Source of the DNA: Andalucia godoyi
Lineage: Eukaryota; Discoba; Jakobea; Jakobida; Andaluciidae
DNA: 64,000 bases
Reading direction: 5' to 3'
NCBI GenBank assembly: GCA_009859145.1
Contig: VRVR01000004.1
Coordinates: 434,001 to 498,000 of the forward strand
The stretch's first letter is position 1. Each line of letters begins with the position of its first letter. The notes beneath the pieces were generated by a model that was given only the letters and a program-made list of their open reading frames with translations, made no database searches and was not told the origin of the DNA. Both the position numbers and the translations under genes were made by a program. This document shows positions 54,954 through 64,000 of the stretch, piece after piece.

Positions 54954-55801
54954 AATTCATTAGAGATGACGATTTGTTGGGCCATTATCAGCCGTCGGTC
55001 GGAAACTTCAGGACTGTCGTTCCAGAGTTGGTGAGCGTTCTTCCAAAGGATCACGAAGACCAGGGCGGACTGTACAAGTATGAGCGCTTTCTAAACCATG
55101 AAAATCTGACTGTTTCACGCATTATTCCGTATGCAATGCATGCATGCTTCGTGCAACTTTTTGCTAATCATTCCCACCGCTTCCACTGTCTCTCCCATTT
55201 CGGTTTTTGCCATCTGGTGTGAGCTATTCGTGTTTTCGATGATAGGCTTGGAAGCTTTCGTTTCTTGTACGTCCGCGCGCTTGAATACTTGTATGGGGTG
55301 GTCATTTCCGACGTATTTCCGTATGAACTCGGATTTGCTTACTTGCAGGAGCTTTCCGGGCAATTCATGAAGCAGTTTTATGAAAAGGCGCCTTCTGCCT
55401 TGCGTTTGGAATTGCAGTTTGAGCTGCTGTCCATTTTTCATGCGGCTGCAGAAAAGTTTCGGAGCATGGAATCTGAAGATGCCTTAGAAGCTGTGGAAAG
55501 GGTACCCGACTACCTTCGGAAAATCAAGATGCAGTCTGCAAAATCAGTCTTACCAGTTGGGAAGAACCCGCATGTCTACGGCGCTCCGTCTCTGTACCGG
55601 GCAAAGCGCATCTATCAGCTCCACGAATCGGAAAACTTCAAGGAGTTCCGAGTGTCGTGGGCCTCAAGACACCAGACCTTGATCATTGTCCTGATCGGCA
55701 TTGCGCTCATGATTGTGTTTTTGTACGTGTTCCTCATTTCGGTGCTCTTGGGAACATGGCCAAATCTCTTGAATCGGTCCGATTACAACCTTGGATCGTA
55801 G
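54793..55801 (+). CDS. longin-domain membrane protein (VAMP7/Sec22-like, SNARE motif degenerate), three exons, 254 aa
   Basis: Exons 54793-54836, 54964-55128 and 55246-55801; introns begin GTATGT and GTATGC and end ATTAG and GATAG. The joined frame is open throughout. Residues 1-125 look like a longin domain: MYAVIYRDDDLLGHYQP, SVGNFRTVVPELVSVLPK, then 'FRFLYVRALEYLYGVVISDV' and 'FPYELGFAYLQELSGQF'. The next segment, where an R-SNARE motif would sit (about 150-215), does not show the heptad and central Arg of a SNARE ('PDYLRKIKMQSAKSVLPVGK'). A C-terminal transmembrane helix follows (LIIVLIGIALMIVFLYVFLI). This resembles non-SNARE longins such as SEC22A/C and plant phytolongins. It probably works in secretory traffic. 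A (CA)n tract lies in intron 1. Confidence 0.75.
54915..54948. repeat. (AC)n microsatellite inside intron 1 of the longin gene
   Basis: 17 AC units, 15 bp before the 3' splice site of intron 1, in the place where a pyrimidine tract normally sits. Confidence 0.9.
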
Positions 55802-55929
55802 TGTCTTTACGTGCTTTTCTTTTCATCTGACAATAACGTCTCGCTTGAATCTTTTCAATATGTTGATGATTCCATTTCAGCGTTTTGACAGCTTCTTATT
55901 TTTTCTTTCTTTCTTTTTTCTTGTTGTCG

Positions 55930-57020
55930 TTAGTCGTCCCATCGCATATCTTCTTCGTCCAATTGCACATCCAACTTCCTCGCCGTTTCCTCAGGAATTG
56001 CAGCAGGGCTGTTCTTCTTGAACATCCGCGAACGTTTTACAGGCCTTTCGGCTTCCGCAATTGTGCAGGACGTTCTCTTCCGCTCCTTTTCCTTGTCAGC
56101 CCTTGCCATCCGCACTCGATCCTTGTCCTTTTCAATGTTTTTGTCCATCTTTTCAGAAATGTTCTTCAGCAGATCTTCGTAGACCTGCCATTCGATACTA
56201 ATGTGGATTTTTCTTGTGATGCTGGTAGGGGCATGTGCTTTTCTTGGATCGGCATCGGACAGTAGCAGCTTCACTTCGTGATGCAATTGAATGACTTCTT
56301 CGAACGGGATTGCGATATTGTGGTCGAGCTTGGCCCACAGCGCGTCCTTTGCAGCGTAGAATACGCCGAGCTGAAGTTTCTTGGCATCTTGGGACATGAT
56401 GGGCATTCTCATCATCAAGTATATTTTGATCTGATCCAAGCCAAATGAAAAGTCATCCTGAAATTGCTGGACTAGAAACAAAACCTTGACAAACAAGTCG
56501 TAATCCAGGCTGGATTTCGGCGTCTTCAGCCGAGTCGAGATCAGTGCGAAGACGTGCAGCAAATGATTTCTGTCGCCAAACAGTATTTTCCCCCTCGTAT
56601 TTCCCCATTACATGGTTGTTGTCGTCGTTGTTGTCAATATTTGGTAAGAACACGAGGTCTGTGCAGGGTCAGAAAGGGGAGGGGGGGAAATAGCAAAGGA
56701 AGGAAAGGAAAAAAAGAAAGAAAAGAAAAAAAAAAAAAGAAAAAAGAACGCACATACGTGTCAACAAAGTACAGTCGGGATAGCAGCGATGCCGCGTTCG
56801 GATCCAATGCTAGAAAATTGCAGAATTCCAAAAGCGTGACAACAGATGCTTCGTTGGCAACTGCAGCGTCTGCGCTCACGCTCCGGGAATTGCGCTCTGC
56901 AACTCTTGCTTGCACTGGAGTTTGTGGAGGGTTTCCTGATTCTGCCGAGAGTAATTGTCGCTTGCAAAGCGATACAAATGGATGGTGGATTGCAGATACA
57001 GCCTTACGGAATGTGTCCAT
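55930..57020 (-). CDS. unidentified two-exon protein, about 300 aa
   Basis: Exon 1 is 57020-56758 and the donor is GTATGT. The second exon ends at the TAA at 55930 and begins at 56569 (CAG acceptor) or 56593 (GAG acceptor); both keep frame, giving 300 or 308 residues. Exon 1 includes 'ASVVTLLEFCNFLALDPNAA' and 'SLLSRLYFVD'; exon 2 has 'HLLHVFALISTRLKTPKSSL', 'KVLFLVQQFQDDFSFGLDQI', 'FEEVIQLHHEVKLLLSDADP' and a long Lys/Glu/Asp helix (DKNIEKDKDRVRMARADKEK). The C-terminus has a basic cluster (RPVKRSRMFKK) that may be a nuclear signal and then an acidic end. No family recognised. The unspliced second exon lacks an ATG, which supports the intron. Confidence 0.6.
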
Positions 57021-57540
57021 TTTCTTATTCTTTCCTTCTTTTGGCTATCCAGTTTGTTGGTTTGTTTTGCTGTGGCTTCGACGCCGTAGAAGAGGATGTT
57101 GACAGAGGAAAACTCTAGGTGGGAAATGTAATATCTCAATGTAAAGCAAATGGAGGGGAAAAGTACCATGCAACGTAAAAGAGAGAAACAAAAAAAAAGA
57201 TATTAAAACATGAAGAAAAGAAAACTTAAATTAAAAAAAATAAAATTGGGTGGACGATTCGAAGAGTCTTGGAACTGCAAAAATTCAAATTCGCGGACAC
57301 GTGATGGATGCTGCTGAATTACGAATCCCGCCTCCGCCAAATGCAGAAAATGCGTGAAAAATTCCCGACTTGAGGTTACTTGAGTCCAGCATCAAATGCT
57401 GCTTTGTCCATGAAGGGCATTTTTGTATCTTTGTGAAAGAAGTCGTGTCTCCAGAGCGAGAAGTCCGATTTCTCTGCATTTTTCTTGTCGCAGCTTTATA
57501 AAGCGGAGTAGTTCGCTTTTCTCTGCCATCCGCCAGTCAA
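57021..57540. other. divergent region between two spliced genes
   Basis: 520 bp between divergent starts. A/T-rich runs at 57178-57246. No gene or RNA supported. Confidence 0.4.
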
Positions 57541-58426
57541 ATGATCTTTTCTCTGCCACGTACAAAGTATGTTACGCTCGCTCGTTCAAGTCCCGGCAAT
57601 CGCACGCATCCGCAGGCACGCACTCGCTAACCGTTTTCCTCCTTCCTCCCCTCCCTTCATTTTTCTTCTTCTTCTTTCGTCTCTGCTCTCCAAACGTAGG
57701 TCCTCGAAGAATGCGCTGTCCAGCCGACGTCTGCTGCACACAGATTTCTCAGGCCGTCCCACCGACTGTGCAGTATGCCTTCTTTTTGCAAGTCGCAGCA
57801 TCTTGTTTTTGTTGAAATCATTTTCTGACACTGCATTCTCCCAGAGTTCTCCGACCAAGGACACAATATTGCGAAGACTGAAACGGCTGGACATGGCCAC
57901 GCCACGTGCGTTTTCAAGTCTGCATGCTCTGGTGACCCCAAAGCCGGCACCGGGTTCCTCTGTTCCTTTCCCTGTTGTTCACACGGTGGACTGCCTTCCG
58001 GATGAACCGTCAGACGTAAGCAGAAATGGCAGTTTCGGGGACCACACAGACAACTTTGAATTACTGCTGGACCAGCCATATGCTGGAATGTCGCATGAAA
58101 GTACACTCTTGTTCCCGGGCAGAGAGCGGGAGTACATCATCGGCGGAATCCAGGATCCGATGAGCGGTGTCGAGATTGATCATTCTCAACTGACTGAGGA
58201 GGATCACATGTTCACGTCTTCCGGTCGCAGCTATGCAGTCGATTGTGAATCGTCGTCACTGGAATGCGAGAGTGGGGTTGACGCTGACAGCAGTTGGGAG
58301 CATGAACTGGATTCCGTGTTGTCTGCAATGGAGGGAGACGGTACACCGCAGGCACCATCCATCTGGGAAGATGACCCGGAAACGGACGGAGTTTTTTGGA
58401 ACAGTGAAAACCCGTGGGAAGGATAA
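57541..58426 (+). CDS. unidentified three-exon acidic protein, 226 aa
   Basis: Exons 57541-57566, 57700-57772 and 57845-58426. Intron 1 (57567-57699) begins GTATGT and ends ACGTAG after a long pyrimidine tract; intron 2 (57773-57844) begins GTATGC and ends TCTCCCAG. Joining them keeps the frame and removes hydrophobic filler that an unspliced reading would contain. The protein starts MIFSLPRTKSSKNALSSRRL, then LLHTDFSGRPTDCA, a basic helix (KDTILRRLKRLDMATP), a Pro/Ser stretch and a long acidic region with Asp/Glu/Ser ending EDDPETDGVFWNSENPWEG. No family recognised. The short first exon is the least certain part. Confidence 0.5.
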
Positions 58427-58602
58427 GACTCTGCAAAAAGGGATATGAATGATGTTTTTACATTTAATTATAAAAAAAAATAAAAAAAAAATGGAGAAAA
58501 AAGGGCAGGTAGAAAAGAAGAAGAAAAAGCAAAATAATAGGATCGCTCAATGTACAGTTCAGTGACAGAAAAAGGAGAGAAGAAAAGAGGAGAGCACGCC
58601 GG

Positions 58603-59931
58603 TTAAGACAGCGTCTGGGCCAGCGCCGTCGTCGATGTTTCCTGCTCAATATCGTAAATGAGTTTCTGCAATAGGATTTTGCTGGCGTCGCAGACGTAGG
58701 TAAGATCCAGCGATTGATGTCCTCGAACACCTGCGTCAAGGACATTAACGACGTCCGTCAAGGCTTCTCGTAACCGGGCCATGAGTGAGACCCGTTCTAC
58801 ACGCCGATCGCCACTCTGTCTGATCAGCAGCGATAATGCGCCCGTATCTGGAGGAGGGCGGATTGTGACGGAATCCAAGAGTTTCCGCAGATTTTCGTAC
58901 TTGCTCTGCCAAATCTCGGAAGACTCGATGGCCTTGCCCACGTCTGTCTTCTGATCTGCAATCGTCCTTTTCAGCGCTGCAATCTGTTCTTCGAGCTCGC
59001 TCGTTCGCTCTCGCCACTTCTTGACAGACTCCTGCTCCGACTTGACCGCCTCTTTGCGGCCTTCGTCTGCTTTCGAAGAGAAGACACCCAGTTTTTCCTG
59101 CGCAAGTTCGTAACTTCGCTGCCACATTTCAGAACTTTTGATGAGTTTCGCAATGTCGTCCCGTTGCTCTGCGATCTGTCGCATCAACTGGTCCTTTTCA
59201 TCGCCCAGCAAGCGAACCATGCTCGACAACTCGTCGTAAGAAACTTTTGGAACCATGATGTCCAGAATTTGAAGACTCAGCGAAGCAATCCATTCGTCTT
59301 TGCTTTTCGACGTATCACGCAGCGGATTCGTCAGCGTGCTCAGCAGCAAGTCCTTGCTGCCTCGGGCAAGATTGTACAGAGATCGAGTTGCATACCTCTG
59401 GAAAAGCGCATCTCGTTCGGCCAAGTAGTCCATCACCACATTCCACACACCGCGCGCCAGTAAGCTCTCGTGACACGCACTGAGTTTGGTGAACTCTGAG
59501 ATGGCCCGCATGCACTGGTCTTCGATTTCGCGGTACTCGGTAACCCGTAGCACAGAAAAGCACTTCAGGTGAGCATTGTCCTGGATAAGCATTTGCCGAT
59601 ACGCATTCTTTTCCGCGAGATTCGCCAAGACCGTGGATGAATACAGTGCAGTTTGAACAGAAGGCGACTTTACGCCGTCCAGCGCAAGGTCCAGAATTCG
59701 GCGAATCGCAGAGTGGGGTTCTGACTCGGTCCACCGTATCATCGACAGGGAATAGAGCACGAGTTCAATTGTGTTTGCATCCGACGACGTCAAATGCCGG
59801 TCGACAAGCCCAGCAATTTCCGAGTACGACATTACGTCGGTTGTGTTCTTCACGAGCAACGCCAGCTGCTCCAGCTCATTTCCTCCTCCGTGAGAAGAAT
59901 AGCCAGATACAGGAGACGTATTCGAGGCCAT
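58603..59931 (-). CDS. armadillo-like plus coiled-coil protein, 442 aa
   Basis: The ATG at 59931 (MASNTSPVSGYSSH) follows a repeat-rich upstream segment that is left out. Residues about 20-230 are helical with the rhythm of ARM/HEAT repeats (LVLYSLSMIRW, ALYSSTVLANLAEKNAYRQM, CMRAISEFTKLSACHESLLA, YATRSLYNLARGSKDLLLST). Residues about 240-375 form a coiled coil (RLLGDEKDQLMRQIAEQRDD and TSELEEQIAALKRTIADQKT). A last helical region follows (MARLREALTDVVNVLDAGVR). Solenoid plus coiled coil suggests a scaffold or cytoskeletal adaptor. I recognise no named family. Confidence 0.7.
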   Translation of the reverse strand: MASNTSPVSGYSSHGGGNELEQLALLVKNTTDVMSYSEIAGLVDRHLTSSDANTIELVLYSLSMIRWTESEPHSAIRRILDLALDGVKSPSVQTALYSSTVLANLAEKNAYRQMLIQDNAHLKCFSVLRVTEYREIEDQCMRAISEFTKLSACHESLLARGVWNVVMDYLAERDALFQRYATRSLYNLARGSKDLLLSTLTNPLRDTSKSKDEWIASLSLQILDIMVPKVSYDELSSMVRLLGDEKDQLMRQIAEQRDDIAKLIKSSEMWQRSYELAQEKLGVFSSKADEGRKEAVKSEQESVKKWRERTSELEEQIAALKRTIADQKTDVGKAIESSEIWQSKYENLRKLLDSVTIRPPPDTGALSLLIRQSGDRRVERVSLMARLREALTDVVNVLDAGVRGHQSLDLTYVCDASKILLQKLIYDIEQETSTTALAQTLS

Positions 59932-59942
59932 GGCAGTTTGGT

Positions 59943-60002
59943 TGCAGAGTGCAGAGTGCAGAGTGCAGAATGAGGAGTGAGTGAGTGAGTGAGTGAGTGA
60001 GT
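59943..60002. repeat. (TGCAGAG)n and (GTGA)n tandem repeats
   Basis: About four 7-bp TGCAGAG-type units followed by about seven GTGA units, in the 5' UTR or promoter of the ARM/coiled-coil gene, 12 bp upstream of its ATG. Confidence 0.85.
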
Positions 60003-60301
60003 GCGAAAAGCCACACGGTGCAACACCCAAGTAAAAGGAAATAATACCAGATACGTTTCCTCGGCAGTTTTCCAAGCACTTGCAACGCACCTCCAAGCAT
60101 CAAGTGACTCTTTTTTTTGACTCCCGTTGGCTCGTGAGATCTATTTTATCAAAAAATAGTCGATGGGGAAACTGGGAAGACTTCTGGAGCTCTGTTTTCC
60201 ACCCTTCTCTTGGGCGGTGTGTATCACACACATTTAATTGTGCAAGAGTCAGCCGCGCTTTACCTTTATGAAACGGAGACGTCAGAGAGGCCGATTTCCG
60301 A

Positions 60302-60402
60302 ATGAGTGCTTCTGTAGAGGATTGTGCGCGGAATATTGAGCGCATGCTGGACGAGATGGAGTCGTTTGTGGCTGTCAAGCAAGCACGATCCACCCCCCAC
60401 TT

Positions 60403-60468
<66 letters not shown>

Positions 60469-63400
60469 AGTCGTGGGTATCCAGGACAGAATTCAGAAAT
60501 ATTCTTCGTCATTTGCTCATGGTGATTTTCAGCCATACGTGCCGGAATCGAGGAAACGCTCCCGTGTTTGGGAAGTGTCCGAGACACCAAAACTTGGGTC
60601 GTTGTTTCCGGGACAAGCACAGCAAACATCCTCAGCGAGTGTTCTTACCACTAGCGCAGAATTGGATTCATCTGTGCGCTGCGACACCGCTTCCATGCGC
60701 GCGGGCGTCTCGGAGACGTCGCTCCTGTCGTTTCCATTGGCATTACAATTGCCAGTAACGCCCATAGACAAGATTATGCAGCATGAATCACCACAGACAC
60801 TCGAAGCCGATGTGTCTTTCAACGATCTGATTCTTCTCGACTCTGGGGAATGCGATGGTTATGAACACAGCGATTATCGAAGTTTGCTCAGAGAGTCTCT
60901 GGCAGACATGGATGGTGTTCATGCGTACCAGCTTCGAAACTATGCAAAAGTCCAGGACGACGGGACTCAGACGAGGATTCGCGCCTATATGGATGAATCG
61001 TCGAATCTGGACGACGGAAGCTTGGATGTTTCGCTGGATTCTGAGGGAGACGTATCATCTGCAGTCCAGTTGGAGTACGCTAGGCGACACGTGGCCTCAG
61101 GGACTGCAAGGAAGGAATCGCGCAGTCTGACGCACGAGCAGAAAATGTTCCTTTTGTCTGCACTGGAAGCAGAGAAACGGAACAGGAATGACTGCAAGAA
61201 CGACGACTGCAGCGGCATCCAATTTGTTCGATCCGTCCGCAGGAGGGATGTTTTACAGAAATCCACTGAGCCGACGTCCCGACTTCCTGGTCCAAAGATA
61301 CCGTCTTCTACTCGGCGAACCTTGCAATACCGCATCTCTGCATTCGGAGAAGTCGGGCTTGTGAACGACGCGATCAAATACAAACGGGCCCCTGCTTCCA
61401 ATTTTTCAAAGGCCGTCGAGCGGTTTGCAGAGCCCAAGCAAGAAGCAAAACAATTGGGGGGCGGTCATACAAGTATCCCTACGTCTCCTGGTCGAGAGTG
61501 TTCTGTCAACTTTGTTCTTCCGCGTCCTCCGGCGGTGGATTTTTCGCACGCACCTCCTCGGTTTCCTGACAATAGGAATGCGGTGGATGAGCGCACTCCA
61601 CTGAATGTTCAGTTTCATGCGGTGGAACGGCGGACCGTGGGGGCAAAGATTGCTCCAGAACCAGTGCATAAGCCCGTGATAGAAGACGATGATACAAACT
61701 CGCTGTCGTCCATGACAAGCCACGGGTCCTCCAGCCAGTCCTCGGCGGTGTCTGCATCGAAGGTGGTATCCTTCAGTCGATACGTAAGCCGGGATCGAGA
61801 TCCGAACTCGCCATTCTTCGTGAAGAAGGACGCCGGTTCTACGATCTCGCCTTCGCTGTTGAATCCAGACGCGTGGAAAAATATTCGCCCGAGTGCTGGG
61901 AATGTGTTTATGCCGACCGAAAGAAGGTTTTCATTCGACTCGGAAACGGAGCATGATTTTCCGAGTTCTGTGACGAGCGACGGCCCTGCTGTTCCGAACG
62001 ATTCCTTCATTCGGGCAAATGCTAGAGCAGCCCGATTGGACCTCTCCGGTTCTCGTCCCGGAATTGCAAACGCTCGCGCTTCTCCTGGCCCGGGAGCGTA
62101 CGATGTGGCGAATGACGCGACAAGGAGAAGTGTCCCGACATTCCGAATTGTGCATTATGACGATTCTGTTTCCGGCGATCCAGTCATGATCGCGAAGAAT
62201 CGGCTTCGCAAGCAGTCTGAGGCTGATACTCTGTCACGACTGGGACCCGGGTCGTATAATCCGGATATCGAGGCGAGCTCGTTTTTCTCTCGCACACCTG
62301 TTGTTTCTCTGGAGTCCACCGCAAATCGCTTTTCCGATACTTCTCGTATTCTGCGGATCACTCGGTCTGGCGAAATGATGTGGGTTCGTGCTCTTGGTGC
62401 AGGTAACATCCGTGATGCAATCCTTTCCTCTCGTCGTGGCCCTGGGATGTATCCTGTCGTTTATGATCTTGTGGAGCCGCGCTCTCGAGCTCCTTTTATT
62501 TCCTCCACATACCGTGACGACATGGAGAACAGGGACTTGTCAGGCTTCCGTCCATTTTCAGATGCAATTCCAATGGATTTTGACCAATATTTGCGCTTGC
62601 GAAAGGCATCGTTTCGTTATCATGAGCCGTATGAGATGGATGCGGCCTTTAAAAAGAGGTTGGACGACCGGAGGGAAGACGGGAATCGGTTGGTGCTGGA
62701 TCCTAATGCTACCTATTTTCTACCTCATGTTCCTGTTTCCGATTTCAGCGCCGCCACTGGCCGAGTAGACCGTGTGTTGGATTTGGAGGATGATTCCGAC
62801 TTCACACTCTTCAAGTACCGATGCTTGAAAGCTGCAGCGACAACGACAATGGGACCGGGAACATACGATGCAGATGACAGAGCGGTGAGACCGAATGCGA
62901 AGGCGGCGACTATTTTACCGGAATCCACCGCATCCTCTCTGCGTCCTACGATCGACGGCCTTCCCTGGCCGGGTGTCGTACCTTCGTATGATCGAAGCAC
63001 TTTTGATCCTCTGCGAGGGGATTCGTTTCTTGCACCCCGCATTCCGACAGCATTCATCTCCAGCGAACCGGACGTTCCTGACACTCTTCCCATGCGTATT
63101 TTGGAGCGTCGCAAGACGCAGGAGCAGCGGGAAAAAGTGTACGACATCCAATGGGACGTTGTGCTTCCCAGAATTCCGACTACATACATCTCGCCTGCTC
63201 CGGATATCCGTCGCGAATCCATTTCGGGTGCCCGACTGGAGCTTCGCCAGACGGAAAACTATGTCCACGCGGACTACCGGCCGTCGCACGAGCTCACAGA
63301 AGCTCGTGTAAAAGGGCCCGGGTCGTTTGCAAGTGCAGTGCGCTTCCCCGAAGATCTGTCGTCCTGGGTAGGCCACGTCTCAGTGCTGCACCCAAATACG

Positions 63401-64000
63401 GACCTTGTCAAGAAGCGGGTGTCCTCTGCAAACTTTTCTTCGGGTCCTGACAGGTTCTCAGATGACGATGTCTTGTTTCCTTTTCTTTCGGATGCTCCAA
63501 AATCGGACTTGCATCCAAAGTACGATTTCGTATTGCCGTCTGCTCCGTCCGTGTCCTTCTCGAAGAATCACGAAGATGAGTATCTCAAAAGCATGTTCTT
63601 GGAGATGCCCGACGGGAGCAGAATTCAGCTGGGCAAGAACTATGTGTCGGTGCTCAGTTCGAAATACGATGGTATGGATCGAAAACTGAAGAGCGTCGCG
63701 TTTTCCGAAGGCTCACGTTTTGACGACGATGTCGAACTCGAGATGTTGAAGCCCCGAGAGCGCTCTGAATTGAATGTAGTTTACGATGCGCTGAGTTCAT
63801 CGAAGAGAATCCCCGTTGCCCGTCTTGATGCTCCTGTTTATGCACCCAAGAAAGAGACGACGACGACAGCAGCAGCTACTCCTTCGAGTTCCAAGCCTCC
63901 CCATGTCAAGCCCATCCGTCGACCGGTTTCTGCGAATCCCGACTCTGGAATTCCCGCAGCAGATGTGGACAGCAGTCGAAGACCGGACCCGCTTTCTTCT
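60302..64000 (+). CDS. large SHIPPO/STPG-repeat protein, 3' partial (1233+ codons)
   Basis: The frame opens with ATG at 60302 and continues to the right edge. After MSASVEDCARNIERMLDEME comes a 17-Ser run from (TCA)n and a short Ala run. Residues up to about 560 are disordered and acidic. From about 595 onward proline-glycine-proline repeats of the SHIPPO/STPG type appear: SPGPGAYDVAND, RLGPGSYNPDIE, RRGPGMYPVVYD, TMGPGTYDADDR and KGPGSFASAVRF, spaced by 60-170 residues. SHIPPO/STPG proteins such as ODF3/CIMAP bind microtubules and occur inside or along axonemal doublets. The size and spread of repeats here are unusual. It implies a ciliated organism. The C-terminus is outside the window. Confidence 0.8.
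60407..60457 (+). repeat. (TCA)17 trinucleotide repeat encoding poly-Ser
   Basis: 51 bp of perfect TCA codons inside the SHIPPO-repeat gene, followed by GCA codons for Ala. Likely length-polymorphic. Confidence 0.95.

Noticed and set aside
57569-58426. Single-exon reading with hydrophobic segments from 57569
   Set aside because: The hydrophobic stretches coincide with two well-formed introns (GTATGT...TAG and GTATGC...CCCAG). Splicing gives a cleaner protein.
1-64000. CRISPR array, bacterial operon, prophage or intact insertion sequence
   Set aside because: None seen; the window is eukaryotic. The only mobile-element trace is the decayed TnpB/Fanzor fragment.

Overview
This window is a gene-dense stretch of nuclear DNA from a eukaryotic microbe. 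The genes are typical of eukaryotes: 5S rRNA, CENP-T-like, a condensin HEAT subunit, nucleoporin Nup62, gamma-secretase APH-1, CIAO1, PP1 inhibitor-3, F-box/LRR, RasGEF, a Rab-like protein, USP and sirtuin. Most genes are single open frames separated by 60-600 bp of AT-rich or pyrimidine-rich spacer. About 40 genes lie on both strands in 64 kb. Four genes need splicing to make sense, and the six introns I could place all begin GTATG. A large SHIPPO-repeat protein and a BBS/CCT-like chaperonin suggest a flagellated cell. The species cannot be named from sequence alone; an intron-poor free-living protist fits.

Layout. 0-5 kb: a 5'-truncated RasGEF, a long coiled-coil protein, and a secreted, membrane-anchored MRJP/yellow-like protein that overlaps the coiled-coil gene tail to tail. 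5.7-14 kb: a RING E3 candidate, a 1057-residue unknown, a FAM177-like protein, a CENP-T-like histone-fold protein and PP1 inhibitor-3. 14-23 kb: a ZnF-UBP/sirtuin fusion, a small membrane protein, an ArsC-fold CxxC protein, a divergent chaperonin and a condensin-D3-like HEAT protein. 23-31 kb: an IQ/coiled-coil protein, a predicted mitochondrial protein with an acidic tail, a solitary 5S rRNA gene, a CE2-type esterase, an MFS transporter, and a broken minus-strand reading frame. 31-41 kb: two related four-helix membrane proteins in tandem, a USP30-like deubiquitinase with an N-terminal anchor, a small membrane protein, galactose mutarotase and GFAT. 41-50 kb: a Rab-like protein with a damaged G3 motif, F-box/LRR, LicD-type transferase, a decayed TnpB/Fanzor C-terminus, CIAO1 and YecM. 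50-64 kb: a LYRM9-like protein, another multi-pass membrane protein, a Nup62-type coiled coil without FG repeats, APH-1, a three-exon longin protein, two unidentified spliced genes, an ARM/coiled-coil protein and the start of a large SHIPPO-repeat protein.

How the genes relate. There is no operon logic, as expected in a eukaryote, but some themes recur. Chromosome segregation is represented by the CENP-T-like and condensin-D3-like genes. An E2F-type motif (TTTGGCGGGA) lies upstream of both, and again upstream of the coiled-coil gene at 1719. Mitochondrial and Fe-S functions include the USP30-like enzyme, the LYR protein and CIAO1. Several families are mainly bacterial or patchy in eukaryotes (YecM, ArsC-like, CE2 esterase, LicD, MRJP) and are candidates for old transfers. 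Many genes carry simple-sequence expansions (poly-Ala, poly-Ser, His/Gln, Asp), and spacers hold TG, GA, GAA and heptamer repeats.
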